Positions 8,875 through 18,996 of a stretch of DNA of 44,552 nucleotides are shown in pieces. Source of the stretch: Enterococcus columbae (GTDB lineage Bacteria > Bacillota > Bacilli > Lactobacillales > Enterococcaceae); contig DYWZ01000040.1 in NCBI GenBank assembly GCA_020742395.1, positions 1-44,552 of the forward strand, given 5' to 3'. A model generated the notes under the pieces. It made no database searches. It saw only the letters and a program-made list of their open reading frames with translations, and was not told the origin of the DNA. The translations under genes and the position numbers were made by a program. Within the stretch, counting starts at the first letter, position 1, and every line of letters begins with the position of its first letter.

Positions 8875-10922
8875 TTACGATAGCGTAAAGTTGCTTGCTG
8901 AACGTTCTAATTGACTAGCAATTTGACGTAAATCACTTACATGTTGGGTAAATTCTTCTGTAGTCGCCAACACTTCTTCTGCATTTGCCGAAACTTCTTG
9001 CGTTCCTGCTGCGTTTTCTTCAGTTGAAGCAGAAATATTTTTCAAATTCTCCAAAACGATAGATTGCACATTGGTGATGCTATTTGCTACCGTCTCTAAA
9101 TTAGTAATACTGCTTAATAACGTTTGGTTCTTTTCAAAAACGATTTGCACAGTTTGAATGGCCTTATCAATCAGACCAGTTTGTTTTTCTCCACCAGCCA
9201 GTGAGCGTGAAGTCTGTTCAACCATTTCTAATGAACGATGTTGGACTTGTTCAATAATCGAAGCAATTTCCTTTGTGGAATTCTTACTTTGTTCGGCTAA
9301 ATTGCGAATTTCAGAAGCCACTACTGCAAAGCCTTTACCTGATTCTCCTGCACGAGCCGCCTCAATCGAAGCATTTAATGCCAGCAAATTGGTTTGATAA
9401 GAAATATCATTAATGACTTGAATAATTTGTGTAATGTTTTGAATCATATCGTTCACATCATCCATACTACGCATTAACTCTTCCATTTGTTGCATTTCAA
9501 CTTGCCAACTACTATTGACTTCACCCATTAATTGTATACTTGATTGATTAATAGTAGCTGATTCTTCTGATTGTAGACTCATCACTTCCACACTATTCAT
9601 TAAATCATTGACATGAGTCGATAATTCATTCATTTGCGAAACGCTACGTTCAGTTTCATTGGCTTGCGAACCAGTAACTTGGGCAATACCGGTAATTGTT
9701 TCAGCAACCTCTTCAGTGGCCAAATTCGTTTGTTTCGATAGCTCTAATAAGGAAGCCGACATTTGCGATACTTCATCACTTTCTCTTTGCACTTCTTGAA
9801 TAAGACTAGCTACTGAGTCAATCATTAAATTATACTGCGCACTCATTTGTTGTAATTCATTTCCTTGAGCATCTGGACGAACAAAACGATAAACCGACTT
9901 AGGTACATTATCTGCTGCTTGCTCAGTTGATTTAGCCTCAATGTCAATATGACTCAAATGACCTGCGCCAACTTTTTTAAAGTAAGCAGTAAATAAAGCA
10001 ACAATACCTTTGATAAACCTAGTAATAATTGCAGCATTTAAACAAATCATTGCCAACATCACTAAAATTAAAATTACTGTTACTAACACTTGGAACCATA
10101 ACGTTTTTTGCATCGTTGCCTTATCCATTGTTGCTAAAACAACTAGTGGATGTGTCGATGTCCCCTGATCAAAATAAATCGCTGCAAACTCTTTTTGCTT
10201 CAATGTTAAACTAGCACTTTGCTTATTGGCATTTAAGACTGCCTTGAAAACATCATTATAAGGATAGTTTTTATTAACCAATGCCTTTTTAGATGAAGCA
10301 ACTACAATACCAGATTTGGCAATCATTGAAACTTGTGCACCATCACTCGTATTTAGCGCTTTGATTAAATCACTGACTGATTTAAACGATACATCGGCAG
10401 TCAAAACACCTAGTTGTCCTTGAGTATTTTTGAATGCATAAGAAACCGTTGAAACAAAATCGCTGCTATCAATATCTTGATACGGTTCAGACCAAACCAA
10501 AGTATTCACTTTGCCACTGCATCTTTAAACCACGGACGACTCGTAGCATCATAGCCAGCCGGTAACGGTAATGATGAAACACATTCAGAAGGATTCTCTG
10601 TTGCAAAGGTCATACTTAAAATGCTATGATCCCCTTTATTTGTTGTAATTGGCGCTTTTTCAATTTGTGGTAAATCAAAATTATTTTGCAAGACATTAAA
10701 TTTAGCAATCTCTTGCATTTGACTATTGGTATTGTCAAATAATTCCTTTTGCACAACTACAATTGCAGAAACGGTTCCTTCTTGGGTATTTCGTACATTT
10801 TCCTTTAAAGAATGAATTATGCTGAAAAAATTAATTACCGATAAGATTAGTACTGGTAATAATGCAATACTAATCAAAACTAAAACAATTAACCAGCCGA
10901 TACTTTTTTGCTTACTTTTCAT
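8875..10922 (-). pseudogene. Methyl-accepting chemotaxis protein, split by a frameshift
   Basis: Two minus-strand frames together encode one receptor. The first (10922 to 10506, 138 residues) has a membrane segment (about residues 8-32) and the first half of an extracellular Cache-like sensor ending [15 protein letters not shown]. The second (10509 to 8875, 544 residues) resumes with [17 protein letters not shown], the next conserved Cache segment. It then has a second membrane helix (about residues 137-162), a linker, and a full MCP signalling domain with the hairpin tip [30 protein letters not shown]. The break near 10507 can be repaired by one base, AAG followed by GTG. No slippery heptamer is present, so decay, phase-like inactivation or a sequencing error is likelier than programmed shifting. 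No che or flagellar gene is nearby. Confidence 0.85.
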
Positions 10923-11125
10923 CTATCCACCCCATTTAATATATATACATATATTATCGACCTTTTTCATTTTTCTTTAATGAAAGGAGCAAAACACTTT
11001 CTGAAAACACATCTTTAAATAACAATACGAAGTTATCGAATGGATAGATTAATTGATTTTTCAACATTTTTAAATGAAATAATAATTGCAATTTGATTAG
11101 TGATTTTTTATTTATTTTTACAAAA

Positions 11126-11158
11126 AAAAGACAAGAAGCATTTTGCTTCTTGTCTTTT
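11126..11158 (-). terminator. Terminator of the str operon after tuf
   Basis: A 15-bp perfect stem (AAAAGACAAGAAGCA, loop TTT, TGCTTCTTGTCTTTT) lies just after the tuf stop, followed on the minus strand by a run of U (revcomp of CAAAAAAAAG). It is a strong intrinsic terminator. Confidence 0.93.
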
Positions 11159-11184
11159 AAATGTCAGTATATTAAAGCTTAAAA

Positions 11185-12372
11185 TTAAGCTAAGATACCT
11201 GTAACAACGCCTGAACCAACAGTACGTCCGCCTTCACGAATTGAGAAACGAGTTCCGTCTTCGATAGCGATTGGGTGGATTAATTCAACTTCCATAGCTA
11301 CGTTATCACCAGGCATAACCATTTCAGTACCTTCTGGTAAGTTAACTACACCTGTAACGTCAGTTGTACGGAAGTAGAATTGTGGACGGTAGTTAGTGAA
11401 GAATGGAGTATGACGTCCACCTTCTTCTTTAGTTAATACGTACACTTCAGCAGTGAATTTTGTATGTGGAGTGATTGAACCTGGTTTAGCCAATACTTGA
11501 CCACGTTGGATGTCTTCACGAGCCACACCACGTAATAATGCACCGATGTTGTCTCCAGCTTCAGCGTAATCTAATAATTTACGGAACATTTCAACACCAG
11601 TAACTGTTGTTTTAGAAGTTTCATCAGCGATACCAACGATTTCAACTTCGTCACCAACACGAACTTGTCCACGTTCAACACGACCTGTAGCAACAGTACC
11701 ACGACCAGTAATTGAGAACACGTCTTCAACTGGCATCATGAATGGTTTGTCGTTGTCACGTTCTGGAGTTGGGATGTATTCGTCAACTGCAGCCATTAAT
11801 TCTAAGATTTTTTCTTCGTAAGCTGGGTCGCCTTCTAAAGCTTTTAATGCAGAACCAGCGATTACAGGAACATCATCTCCTGGGAAGTCATATTCAGTTA
11901 ATAAGTCACGAACTTCCATTTCAACTAATTCTAATAATTCTTCGTCGTCAACCATATCAACTTTGTTTAAGAAAACAACGATGTATGGCACACCAACGTT
12001 ACGTGATAAAAGAATGTGTTCACGAGTTTGTGGCATAGGACCATCAGCCGCAGATACTACTAAGATAGCACCGTCCATTTGTGCAGCACCAGTGATCATG
12101 TTTTTAACGTAGTCAGCGTGTCCTGGGCAGTCAACGTGTGCATAGTGACGAGTATCTGTTTCGTACTCAACGTGAGCAGTTGAGATTGTGATACCACGTT
12201 CACGTTCTTCTGGAGCACCATCGATTTGGTCATAAGCCATAGCTTGTGCCCCACCTTGTTTAGCTAATACAGTTGTAATAGCAGCTGTTAATGTAGTTTT
12301 ACCATGGTCAACGTGTCCGATTGTACCAACGTTAACGTGGGATTTAGAACGGTCAAATTTTTCTTTTGCCAT
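11185..12372 (-). CDS. tuf: Elongation factor Tu
   Basis: The protein has 395 residues, full length. The GTPase motifs are intact: GHVDHGKTT (G1), GITIST (G2), DCPGHADY (G3) and NKVD (G4). The sequence starts [20 protein letters not shown] and reads like enterococcal EF-Tu. EF-Tu delivers aminoacyl-tRNA to the ribosomal A site. It is the last gene of the str operon, separated from fusA by 150 nt that contain a stem-loop and a possible extra promoter. Confidence 0.98.
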   Translation of the reverse strand: MAKEKFDRSKSHVNVGTIGHVDHGKTTLTAAITTVLAKQGGAQAMAYDQIDGAPEERERGITISTAHVEYETDTRHYAHVDCPGHADYVKNMITGAAQMDGAILVVSAADGPMPQTREHILLSRNVGVPYIVVFLNKVDMVDDEELLELVEMEVRDLLTEYDFPGDDVPVIAGSALKALEGDPAYEEKILELMAAVDEYIPTPERDNDKPFMMPVEDVFSITGRGTVATGRVERGQVRVGDEVEIVGIADETSKTTVTGVEMFRKLLDYAEAGDNIGALLRGVAREDIQRGQVLAKPGSITPHTKFTAEVYVLTKEEGGRHTPFFTNYRPQFYFRTTDVTGVVNLPEGTEMVMPGDNVAMEVELIHPIAIEDGTRFSIREGGRTVGSGVVTGILA

Positions 12373-12421
12373 TTTAAAATGTGCCTCCTATTAATACATT
12401 TTTTTAATTTATCTGATAGGT

Positions 12422-12440
12422 AGAGAGCATCACGCTCTCT
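12422..12440 (-). other. Stem-loop in the fusA-tuf spacer
   Basis: AGAGAGC, a 5-nt loop and GCTCTCT form a 7-bp GC-containing hairpin about 50 nt upstream of tuf. No U-run follows on the minus strand, so it is not an intrinsic terminator. It may stabilise or process the tuf mRNA. Upstream, 12459-12464 reads TACAAT on the minus strand, a possible -10 for an extra tuf promoter, but its -35 is poor. Confidence 0.5.
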
Positions 12441-12522
12441 GCCCATATCATCGCTTTTATTGTACCGAAAAATCGTAAAAAAAGATAGTTATTTGCAAAA
12501 AATCATGCAAAAAAGTCAAAGA

Positions 12523-14607
12523 TTATTCAGCTTTTCCACCATTTTTCTTAATAATTTCTTCTTGAACAGATTTTGGAACATCTTCATAGTGGTCAAATGT
12601 CATTGTAAACACACCACGACCTTGAGTTGCTGAACGTAAAGTTGTTGCATAACCAAACATTTCAGCAAGTGGAACCATCGCACGAACTACTTGAGAGTTG
12701 TTACGAGCTTCCATACCTTCAACACGACCACGACGTGCAGTAACATGTCCCATAACATCTCCTAGATATTCTTCAGGAACAACGACTTCAACAGCCATGA
12801 TTGGTTCAAGGATAACTGGGTTAGCTTTCTTAGCAGCAGCACGTAAAGCCATAGAAGCAGCTACACGGAAGGCTGTTTCACTTGAGTCGACATCATGGTA
12901 AGAACCATCATATAGTTTAGCCTTGATATCAACCATTGGGTAACCAGCTAATACCCCGTTTTCCATAGCGTCTTTCAAACCAACTTCAACTGCTGGGATG
13001 TATTCACGAGGAACCACACCACCGACAATTGCGTTTTCAAATTCGAAACCAGCACCTTCTTCGTTTGGTGTAAATTCAATCCATACGTGACCGTATTGAC
13101 CTTTACCACCAGACTGACGTACAAACTTACCTTCAGCTTGAGTAGCTGAGCGGAATGTTTCACGATATGATACTTGAGGCGCACCAACGTTAGCTTCTAC
13201 TTTAAATTCACGACGCATACGGTCAACGATGATATCTAAGTGAAGCTCACCCATACCAGCGATGATTGTTTCACCAGTTTCTTGGTTAGTTTCTGCACGG
13301 AAAGTTGGGTCTTCTTCAGATAATTTTTGTAAAGCGATAGACATTTTGTCTTGGTCAGCTTTAGATTTTGGTTCAATAGCAACTTGGATAACTGGTTCTG
13401 GGAATTCCATTGATTCTAAGATAACTAGGCTCTTTTCATCACATAGCGTATCCCCAGTAGTTGTGTCTTTCAAACCAACAGCAGCCGCGATATCCCCTGC
13501 GTATACTTCAGAAATTTCTGAACGAGAGTTTGCGTGCATTTGTAGGATACGTCCAACACGTTCACGTTTTCCTTTAGTTGCATTTTGTACGTATGAACCT
13601 GATTGTAATACACCAGAGTACACACGGAAGAATGTTAAACGACCTACGAATGGGTCAGTCATAACTTTGAACGCTAAAGCTGAGAATGGAGCAGAATCGT
13701 CAGCAGGACGAGTTACTTCTTCATCAGTCTTAGGATCGATCCCCTTGATTGCAGGGATATCTAATGGAGAAGGTAAGTAATCAATAACGGCATCCAATAA
13801 TAATTGAACCCCTTTATTCTTGAACGCAGAACCACAAAGAACTGGGTAGAATTCTACAGCAGTAGTTGCACGACGAATTCCTTCTTTTAGTTCTTGTTCA
13901 GTGATTTCTTCACCTTCTAGATATTTCATTGTTAATTCTTCATCAGTTTCAGCAACAGCTTCCACTAATTTTTCACGCCATTCTTCAGCTAATTCACGGT
14001 ATTCTTCTGGAATCTCAGTTTCTTCGATTTCAGTACCTAAGTCATTAGTGTAGATTTCGGCTTTCATTTTCACAAGGTCAATGATACCTGTGAAGCTATC
14101 TTCAGCACCAATTGGTAATTGAATTGGATGTGCGTTTGCTTGTAAACGGTCATGCAAAGTTCTTACAGAGTATAAGAAGTCTGCACCGATTTTATCCATT
14201 TTGTTAGCAAATACAATACGAGGAACGCCGTATGTAGTTGCTTGACGCCATACAGTTTCAGTCTGTGGTTCTACCCCAGATTGAGCATCTAAGACAGTTA
14301 CTGCACCATCCAATACACGTAATGAACGTTCAACCTCAACAGTGAAGTCCACGTGTCCTGGTGTGTCGATGATGTTGATACGATGACCTTTCCATTGTGC
14401 AGTAGTCGCAGCAGATGTGATAGTAATCCCACGTTCTTGTTCTTGTTCCATCCAGTCCATTTGAGAAGCACCTTCGTGAGTTTCTCCAATTTTGTGGATT
14501 TTACCAGTGTAATACAAGATACGTTCTGTCGCAGTTGTCTTACCGGCATCGATGTGGGCCATGATACCAATGTTACGAGTTTTTTCTAAAGAAAATTCTC
14601 TTGCCAT
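12523..14607 (-). CDS. fusA: Elongation factor G
   Basis: The protein has 694 residues, full length. GTPase motifs [21 protein letters not shown] and NKMDK are intact. The domain IV segment [12 protein letters not shown] and the C-terminal domain V ([14 protein letters not shown]) are present. EF-G catalyses ribosome translocation and, with RRF, recycling. It follows rpsG after an 86-nt spacer containing a 20-bp palindrome. No fusidic-acid resistance change was assessed. Confidence 0.98.
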   Translation of the reverse strand: MAREFSLEKTRNIGIMAHIDAGKTTATERILYYTGKIHKIGETHEGASQMDWMEQEQERGITITSAATTAQWKGHRINIIDTPGHVDFTVEVERSLRVLDGAVTVLDAQSGVEPQTETVWRQATTYGVPRIVFANKMDKIGADFLYSVRTLHDRLQANAHPIQLPIGAEDSFTGIIDLVKMKAEIYTNDLGTEIEETEIPEEYRELAEEWREKLVEAVAETDEELTMKYLEGEEITEQELKEGIRRATTAVEFYPVLCGSAFKNKGVQLLLDAVIDYLPSPLDIPAIKGIDPKTDEEVTRPADDSAPFSALAFKVMTDPFVGRLTFFRVYSGVLQSGSYVQNATKGKRERVGRILQMHANSRSEISEVYAGDIAAAVGLKDTTTGDTLCDEKSLVILESMEFPEPVIQVAIEPKSKADQDKMSIALQKLSEEDPTFRAETNQETGETIIAGMGELHLDIIVDRMRREFKVEANVGAPQVSYRETFRSATQAEGKFVRQSGGKGQYGHVWIEFTPNEEGAGFEFENAIVGGVVPREYIPAVEVGLKDAMENGVLAGYPMVDIKAKLYDGSYHDVDSSETAFRVAASMALRAAAKKANPVILEPIMAVEVVVPEEYLGDVMGHVTARRGRVEGMEARNNSQVVRAMVPLAEMFGYATTLRSATQGRGVFTMTFDHYEDVPKSVQEEIIKKNGGKAE

Positions 14608-14662
14608 TGTAGGTTTTTCTCCCCTCTAACTTAAATCGGTTGTTTCATGCTATACCTTCTGT

Positions 14663-14682
14663 CAGCAAGCAATTGCTTGCTG
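14663..14682. other. Perfect 20-bp palindrome between rpsG and fusA
   Basis: CAGCAAGCAATTGCTTGCTG is fully self-complementary and lies in the spacer between rpsG and fusA. In the mRNA it would form a compact hairpin just downstream of the rpsG stop. No U-run follows, so it is not a standard terminator. Possible roles are an RNA-processing signal, an S7 control site as in E. coli's S12-S7 spacer, or a stabiliser. Confidence 0.6.
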
Positions 14683-14693
14683 CAGAGAGGATC

Positions 14694-15164
14694 TTACCAA
14701 CGATAGTGTGCAAATGCACGGTTGGCTTCGGCCATTTTGTGTGTGTCTTCGCGTTTTTTCACAGAAGCACCAGTGTTGTTAGCAGCATCCATGATTTCTT
14801 TTGCAAGACGTTCTTCCATTGTGTGTTCGCCACGTAGACGAGCGTAGCTAACGATCCAACGTAAACCTAAAGTTGTACGACGTTCTGGACGTACTTCAAC
14901 TGGTACTTGGTAGTTAGAACCACCCACACGACGAGCTTTAACTTCTAATACAGGCATAATGTTCTTCATAGCTTGTTCAAATACTTCTAATGGATCATTA
15001 CCTGTAGATTCTTTAATAATATCAAATGCATTATAAATGATGCTTGCAGCAATCCCGCGTTTTCCGTCGATCATGACACGGTTGATTAAGCGAGTTACTA
15101 ATTTTGAGTTATAAATAGGATCTGGTAAAACATCACGTTTTGCAACAGGACCTTTACGAGGCAT
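14694..15164 (-). CDS. rpsG: 30S ribosomal protein S7
   Basis: The protein has 156 residues, starting [31 protein letters not shown], the S7 signature. It contains [18 protein letters not shown] and ends in AFAHYRW. S7 starts assembly of the 30S head and contacts the E-site tRNA. It lies 60 nt after rpsL and is followed by fusA, the standard str operon order. AGGAGG precedes the ATG. Confidence 0.98.
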   Translation of the reverse strand: MPRKGPVAKRDVLPDPIYNSKLVTRLINRVMIDGKRGIAASIIYNAFDIIKESTGNDPLEVFEQAMKNIMPVLEVKARRVGGSNYQVPVEVRPERRTTLGLRWIVSYARLRGEHTMEERLAKEIMDAANNTGASVKKREDTHKMAEANRAFAHYRW

Positions 15165-15224
15165 CCGTAACTCCTCCTTTTCGTAATATGATTAATTTAT
15201 ATAATTTCGTTTCAAAGTCAAAAA

Positions 15225-15638
15225 TTAAGCTTTAGGACGTTTAGTACCGTATTTAGAACGACCTTGTTTACGATCGTTTACTCCAGCAGTATCTAACGCA
15301 CCACGAACGATGTGGTAACGTACCCCTGGTAAGTCTTTTACACGTCCACCACGTAATAACACAACACTGTGTTCTTGTAAGTTGTGGCCAATACCTGGGA
15401 TATAAGCTGTAACTTCGATTAAGTTTGACAAACGAACACGGGCATATTTACGTAAAGCTGAGTTCGGTTTTTTAGGTGTCATAGTTCCCACACGAGTTGC
15501 TACCCCACGTTTTTGAGGTGAGTTCACATTCGTTTGAGTCTTTTTGAAACTGTTATATCCTTTGTTTAATGCAGGTGAATTTGATTTTTCAACCTTTGAT
15601 TTACGAGGCTTACGTACTAATTGGTTAATTGTAGGCAT
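15225..15638 (-). CDS. rpsL: 30S ribosomal protein S12
   Basis: The protein has 137 residues from the ATG at 15638 ([15 protein letters not shown]), the family start. GGAGG sits 8 to 9 nt upstream, and the frame is open for 14 more codons upstream, but that extension would encode the SD itself. The decoding-site loops [11 protein letters not shown] and [13 protein letters not shown] carry the wild-type lysines associated with streptomycin sensitivity. S12 controls decoding accuracy at the A site. It is the first gene of the str operon behind a leader of about 150 nt. Confidence 0.97.
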   Translation of the reverse strand: MPTINQLVRKPRKSKVEKSNSPALNKGYNSFKKTQTNVNSPQKRGVATRVGTMTPKKPNSALRKYARVRLSNLIEVTAYIPGIGHNLQEHSVVLLRGGRVKDLPGVRYHIVRGALDTAGVNDRKQGRSKYGTKRPKA

Positions 15639-15717
15639 TCCTTGTTTTCCTCCTTCCTTGATTCGCTTCCTTAGTCCCACACATCCAGGTGGTTCTTTTC
15701 TTTGCGATAAAAAATAA

Positions 15718-15731
15718 TGCAGATAACTGCA
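15718..15731 (-). other. Small hairpin with U-run in the str operon leader
   Basis: On the minus strand TGCAG-TTAT-CTGCA is followed by TTATTTTTTATC, about 80 nt upstream of rpsL and within the transcribed leader. The stem is only 5 bp, so it would be a weak terminator or pause site. It could permit attenuation of the str operon, but no partner antiterminator was identified with confidence. Confidence 0.35.
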
Positions 15732-15795
15732 CCTTTATCATAGCTTTGCACAGTCAGCACGTCCCAAAACGGAACCTGTTTAAAGCACCTTTGTC

Positions 15796-15824
15796 ATGGT
15801 AACACACTTTTTCCAAACTGTCAA
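15796..15824 (-). promoter_or_regulatory. Sigma-A promoter of the str operon
   Basis: The minus strand reads a perfect TTGACA, 17 nt, then TACCAT. This is a near-consensus vegetative promoter, placed about 150 nt upstream of rpsL, as expected for a highly expressed translation operon. Confidence 0.85.
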
Positions 15825-15976
15825 TGTTACTTCTATTTATTTTTTCTGAAAAATTTTAGTTTTTTCAACCAATATTTTTTTATGCTTACGTGTCGATTTG
15901 AGACTATTTTTCCATAGGATTTAAGGCTAAAGAAAGGTATAATAAAATAGTAAATAATTATAAAGGTGGAAATAGA

Positions 15977-16657
15977 ATGAACTTAAAACAAATGGTTGGT
16001 ATTGAAGCTAGTAAGTATGTAAAAGACGGTATGATTGTTGGCCTAGGTACGGGTTCAACAGCTTACTATATGATTGAAGAGCTTGGTCGTAGAGTTAAAG
16101 AAGAAGGCTTACAAATCATCGGTGTTCCTACTTCTATCGCATCAAAAAAACAAGCGGAAAGTTTAGGTATCCCGGTTAAAACCATCGATGAAGTTTCTCA
16201 TGTCGATTTGACCATTGATGGTGCGGATGAAATCGATCCTCAGTTTTGTGGAATTAAAGGTGGCGGTGCAGCCTTACTTTTTGAAAAAATCGTAGCGACT
16301 TATTCTAAAAAAATCATTTGGATCGTTGACCAATCCAAGATGGTACCTGCTCTAGGTAAATTTCCTTTACCAATCGAAGTCATTCCTTATGGACACCAAC
16401 AAGTCTTACAACGATTTGACACTCTTGGTTGGCATCCAATCTTACGTAAAAACGATAACGGTGAAGTTGTGGTAACCGATTGTGGTCATTATATTATCGA
16501 TTTACATTTAGAAAAAATTGATGATACCCATAAAATGGCAAATCAACTAGATAAAATTGTCGGGGTTGTTGAGCACGGTCTATTCTTAGATATGGTCGAT
16601 ACTGTCATCATTGGTACCGAAGAAGGTGTTAAGACCATCCATGCCGATAAAAACTAA
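15977..16657 (+). CDS. rpiA: Ribose-5-phosphate isomerase A
   Basis: The protein has 226 residues, the usual length. The phosphate loop [15 protein letters not shown] (residues about 22-36), the DGADEIDPQ motif with the catalytic acidic residues and [11 protein letters not shown] are intact. The enzyme interconverts ribose-5-phosphate and ribulose-5-phosphate in the pentose phosphate pathway. That links functionally with the pentose phosphates released by the nucleoside catabolic genes downstream. AAGGTGG precedes the ATG, and TATAAT at 15938-15943 is a likely -10 with a weak -35. Confidence 0.96.
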   Translation: MNLKQMVGIEASKYVKDGMIVGLGTGSTAYYMIEELGRRVKEEGLQIIGVPTSIASKKQAESLGIPVKTIDEVSHVDLTIDGADEIDPQFCGIKGGGAALLFEKIVATYSKKIIWIVDQSKMVPALGKFPLPIEVIPYGHQQVLQRFDTLGWHPILRKNDNGEVVVTDCGHYIIDLHLEKIDDTHKMANQLDKIVGVVEHGLFLDMVDTVIIGTEEGVKTIHADKN

Positions 16658-16789
16658 CCTATTTTTCAATTCGATGAGTAAAATTTTGCTTTCCTGACTT
16701 TTTTTCATGGAAATTCCTTGTAAAAAAGTGTACAATGTGGAAGAAATGAAAAAATTTCAGAAAACCAACAAAATAAAGGAGAGTTTTTT

Positions 16790-17476
16790 ATGCCAAAATT
16801 AGTTTTTTCACGTCACGGATTAAGTGAATGGAACAAATTAAACCAATTCACCGGTTGGGCTGATGTAGATTTAGCTCCAGAAGGTGTTGAAGAAGCCAAA
16901 GAAGGCGGACGTAAAATTAAAGAAGCTGGAATCGAATTTGACGTAGCTTTCACTTCTGTTTTAACTCGCGCTATCAAAACATGTAACTTAATTTTAGAAT
17001 ACTCAGATCAATTATGGGTACCTCAAATTAAATCTTGGCGCTTAAACGAACGTCACTATGGTAAATTACAAGGCTTAAACAAAAAAGAAACTGCTGAAAA
17101 ATACGGAGATGAACAAGTTCACATCTGGCGTCGTTCATACGATGTATTACCTCCATTACAAGACGCTTCTGACGAAGGTTCAATCGCTGGTGACCGTCGC
17201 TATGCAATGTTAGACCCTCGTGACATACCTGGAGGAGAAAACTTAAAAGTTACTTTAGAACGTGCTTTACCATTCTGGCAAGATCAAATCGCACCAGCTT
17301 TATTAGATGGTAAAACTGTTTTAGTAGCTGCACATGGTAACTCTTTACGTGCATTAGCTAAACACATCGAAGGTATTTCTGACGAAGAAATCATGGATCT
17401 TGAAATCCCAACTGGTCAACCATTAGTTTATGAATTAAACGATGATTTAACAGTTGCTAAGAAATACTACTTATAA
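16790..17476 (+). CDS. gpmA: 2,3-bisphosphoglycerate-dependent phosphoglycerate mutase
   Basis: The protein has 228 residues. It starts [15 protein letters not shown] with the phospho-histidine RHG motif, has [18 protein letters not shown] in the middle and the second catalytic histidine in [11 protein letters not shown]. The enzyme interconverts 3- and 2-phosphoglycerate in glycolysis. It is transcribed alone between a likely promoter (TACAAT at 16731-16736) and a strong terminator, and AAGGAGAG precedes the ATG. Confidence 0.97.
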   Translation: MPKLVFSRHGLSEWNKLNQFTGWADVDLAPEGVEEAKEGGRKIKEAGIEFDVAFTSVLTRAIKTCNLILEYSDQLWVPQIKSWRLNERHYGKLQGLNKKETAEKYGDEQVHIWRRSYDVLPPLQDASDEGSIAGDRRYAMLDPRDIPGGENLKVTLERALPFWQDQIAPALLDGKTVLVAAHGNSLRALAKHIEGISDEEIMDLEIPTGQPLVYELNDDLTVAKKYYL

Positions 17477-17484
17477 TTTTAGTC

Positions 17485-17517
17485 AAAAAAGGAAGGGCGC
17501 TAACCCTTCCTTTTTTT
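17485..17517. terminator. Terminator shared by gpmA and the alcohol dehydrogenase gene
   Basis: AAAAAAGGAAGGG, a 6-nt loop and CCCTTCCTTTTTTT form a 13-bp stem with A and T tracts on either side. It lies 8 nt after the gpmA stop and 6 nt from the stop of the converging gene, so it probably serves both. Confidence 0.93.
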
Positions 17518-17522
17518 ATTTA

Positions 17523-18710
17523 TTAAATAAAATGACTATCGCTCATACATGCTTGATAAATTTCCACAACATCTTCTACATTTAAGGGTGCAAAAGCTTC
17601 AGTTGCAATATTACTATGATCAACTGCTTGTCTAGCCATCTCTTCAAATTCACCTTCAGAATCAATCCCTACAGCTGGTAAAGTCATCGGTACACCATTT
17701 AAAACAAAGAAATCATATAATGCTTGAATCCCCATTTTAGCTGCAGTCATCGCATCAGCTTTGGTAATGCCCCAAACATTTCTAGCAAAGCGTTCAATTT
17801 TTGGTAAAGTCTTTTCGTTTAGTACATGATTTAACCAACGCGGCGTCAAAATAGCCAAACCAATGCCATGCGTAATATCATAAAAGGCACTTAATTCATG
17901 TTCCATTGGGTGACAAGACCAAGCCCCTTTACGTCCATTACCAGGTAAACCATTTAAAGCTAAAGTGCTAGCCCACATTAAATTTGCTCTAGCATCGTAG
18001 TTATCTGGTTCTTTTAAAGCAACTGGTAAACATTGAATGACGGTTTTCATCAATGCTTCTGCAATATTATCTTGCACCTCAGTTCCAGGGGTTAAATTGA
18101 AGTATTGTTCCATTAAGTGACTTAAAATATCTGCAGAACCAGCCAATGTTTGATATTGACTTACTGTATAAGTATTTTGCGGATCTAAAAATGAAGCTTT
18201 TGGTAATAAATTTTGACCATAAATACCTAATTTTTGACGTGTCTTCATATTTGAAATAACCGCATTACGATTCATCTCAGTACCTGTTGCAGATAAGGTC
18301 AAAATGGTCACTAATGGTAGTGCAGGACCTGCATAATTACGGTTTAATACTAATTCCCACGCATCTTTTTCATAAAAAGTCGCACCACAAATAACTTTAC
18401 TACAATCGATTACTGAACCGCCACCGACAGCTAATACTACATCAATATGATGCTCACGACACATCGTAACTCCTTCGCGCACACTTTCAATTCGTGGATT
18501 AGGATCGACACCACTTAATTCAAACACTTCATTGCCATTGTCTTTTAACACCGCCATTAATTTATCGTAAAGACCAATCTTTTTAATACTACCACCACCA
18601 TAAACTAACAACACGCGTTTACCAAATTGATTCAAAACTTCTGGCAACTCACCTAAACGATCTTTACCAAAACGCACATCTGTTGGTACATAAAAATTAA
18701 AATTTTCCAT
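17523..18710 (-). CDS. Iron-containing alcohol dehydrogenase (butanol dehydrogenase type)
   Basis: The protein has 395 residues from the ATG at 18710, chosen because GGAGG lies 7 nt upstream; a longer in-frame start at 18731 would put the SD inside the gene. The nucleotide site GGGSVIDCSKVI, the TLSATGTEMNRNAVIS region and the metal ligands (SADILSHLMEQYF, then CHPMEHELSAFYDITHGIGLAIL) identify the NAD(P)H-dependent Fe-ADH family closest to BDH/YugJ. It would reduce aldehydes to alcohols in fermentation. The physiological substrate is unknown. It is monocistronic behind its own promoter. Confidence 0.92.
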   Translation of the reverse strand: MENFNFYVPTDVRFGKDRLGELPEVLNQFGKRVLLVYGGGSIKKIGLYDKLMAVLKDNGNEVFELSGVDPNPRIESVREGVTMCREHHIDVVLAVGGGSVIDCSKVICGATFYEKDAWELVLNRNYAGPALPLVTILTLSATGTEMNRNAVISNMKTRQKLGIYGQNLLPKASFLDPQNTYTVSQYQTLAGSADILSHLMEQYFNLTPGTEVQDNIAEALMKTVIQCLPVALKEPDNYDARANLMWASTLALNGLPGNGRKGAWSCHPMEHELSAFYDITHGIGLAILTPRWLNHVLNEKTLPKIERFARNVWGITKADAMTAAKMGIQALYDFFVLNGVPMTLPAVGIDSEGEFEEMARQAVDHSNIATEAFAPLNVEDVVEIYQACMSDSHFI

Positions 18711-18729
18711 ATAAATCCTCCATTTATCC

Positions 18730-18759
18730 AATATAAAGTTAACGCTTTTTTCTCGTCAA
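18730..18759 (-). promoter_or_regulatory. Promoter of the alcohol dehydrogenase gene
   Basis: The minus strand reads TTGACG, 18 nt, TATATT. The start point would fall only about a dozen bases before the ATG, giving a very short leader that begins close to the SD. Confidence 0.6.
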
Positions 18760-18797
18760 TATCAGCTACTTTTATTTTAATCCAAAAAAGGAAAAAT

Positions 18798-18811
18798 TCA
18801 AAACGTTTGCT
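18798..18811. promoter_or_regulatory. Candidate cre (CcpA) site upstream of the alcohol dehydrogenase gene
   Basis: TCAAAACGTTTGCT matches the cre consensus TGWAARCGYTWNCW at all but one position. It lies about 40 bp upstream of the -35 box, a position from which CcpA can activate fermentation genes. This is a motif match only. Confidence 0.4.
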
Positions 18812-18845
18812 TTTGATAAATAAGCTATAAACACCAAGTAAAAAG

Positions 18846-18912
18846 AAAAAGAAAAGCGCCATGTTAAGCTAATAATTAATTAAAAAATTAGCAACAAACG
18901 CTTTTCTTTTTT
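18846..18912 (-). terminator. Terminator of the deoB-punA-deoD transcript
   Basis: AAAAAGAAAAGCG (18846-18858) pairs with CGCTTTTCTTTTT (18899-18911), enclosing a smaller GCTAA/TTAGC stem. On the minus strand the outer stem ends in CTTTTTCTTTT. It lies about 85 nt after the deoD stop and separates that operon from the alcohol dehydrogenase gene. Confidence 0.75.
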
Positions 18913-18996
18913 ATTTACTGATTCATCATAGCCAAACACATATCTACAATGATTTTTAGACTCATTAAACTAGATTTTGGATAAACACTTTATCAA

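Noticed and set aside
10029..10214. Plus-strand 61-residue hydrophobic frame
   Set aside because: It lies antisense inside the chemotaxis receptor's conserved sequence and has no ribosome-binding site.
10506..10509. Programmed frameshift in the chemotaxis receptor
   Set aside because: No slippery heptamer or downstream stimulatory structure is apparent, and receptors of this family are not known to use frameshifting.
15639..15680. Longer S12 start, 14 codons upstream
   Set aside because: The added codons encode the ribosome-binding site, and the family starts at [10 protein letters not shown].
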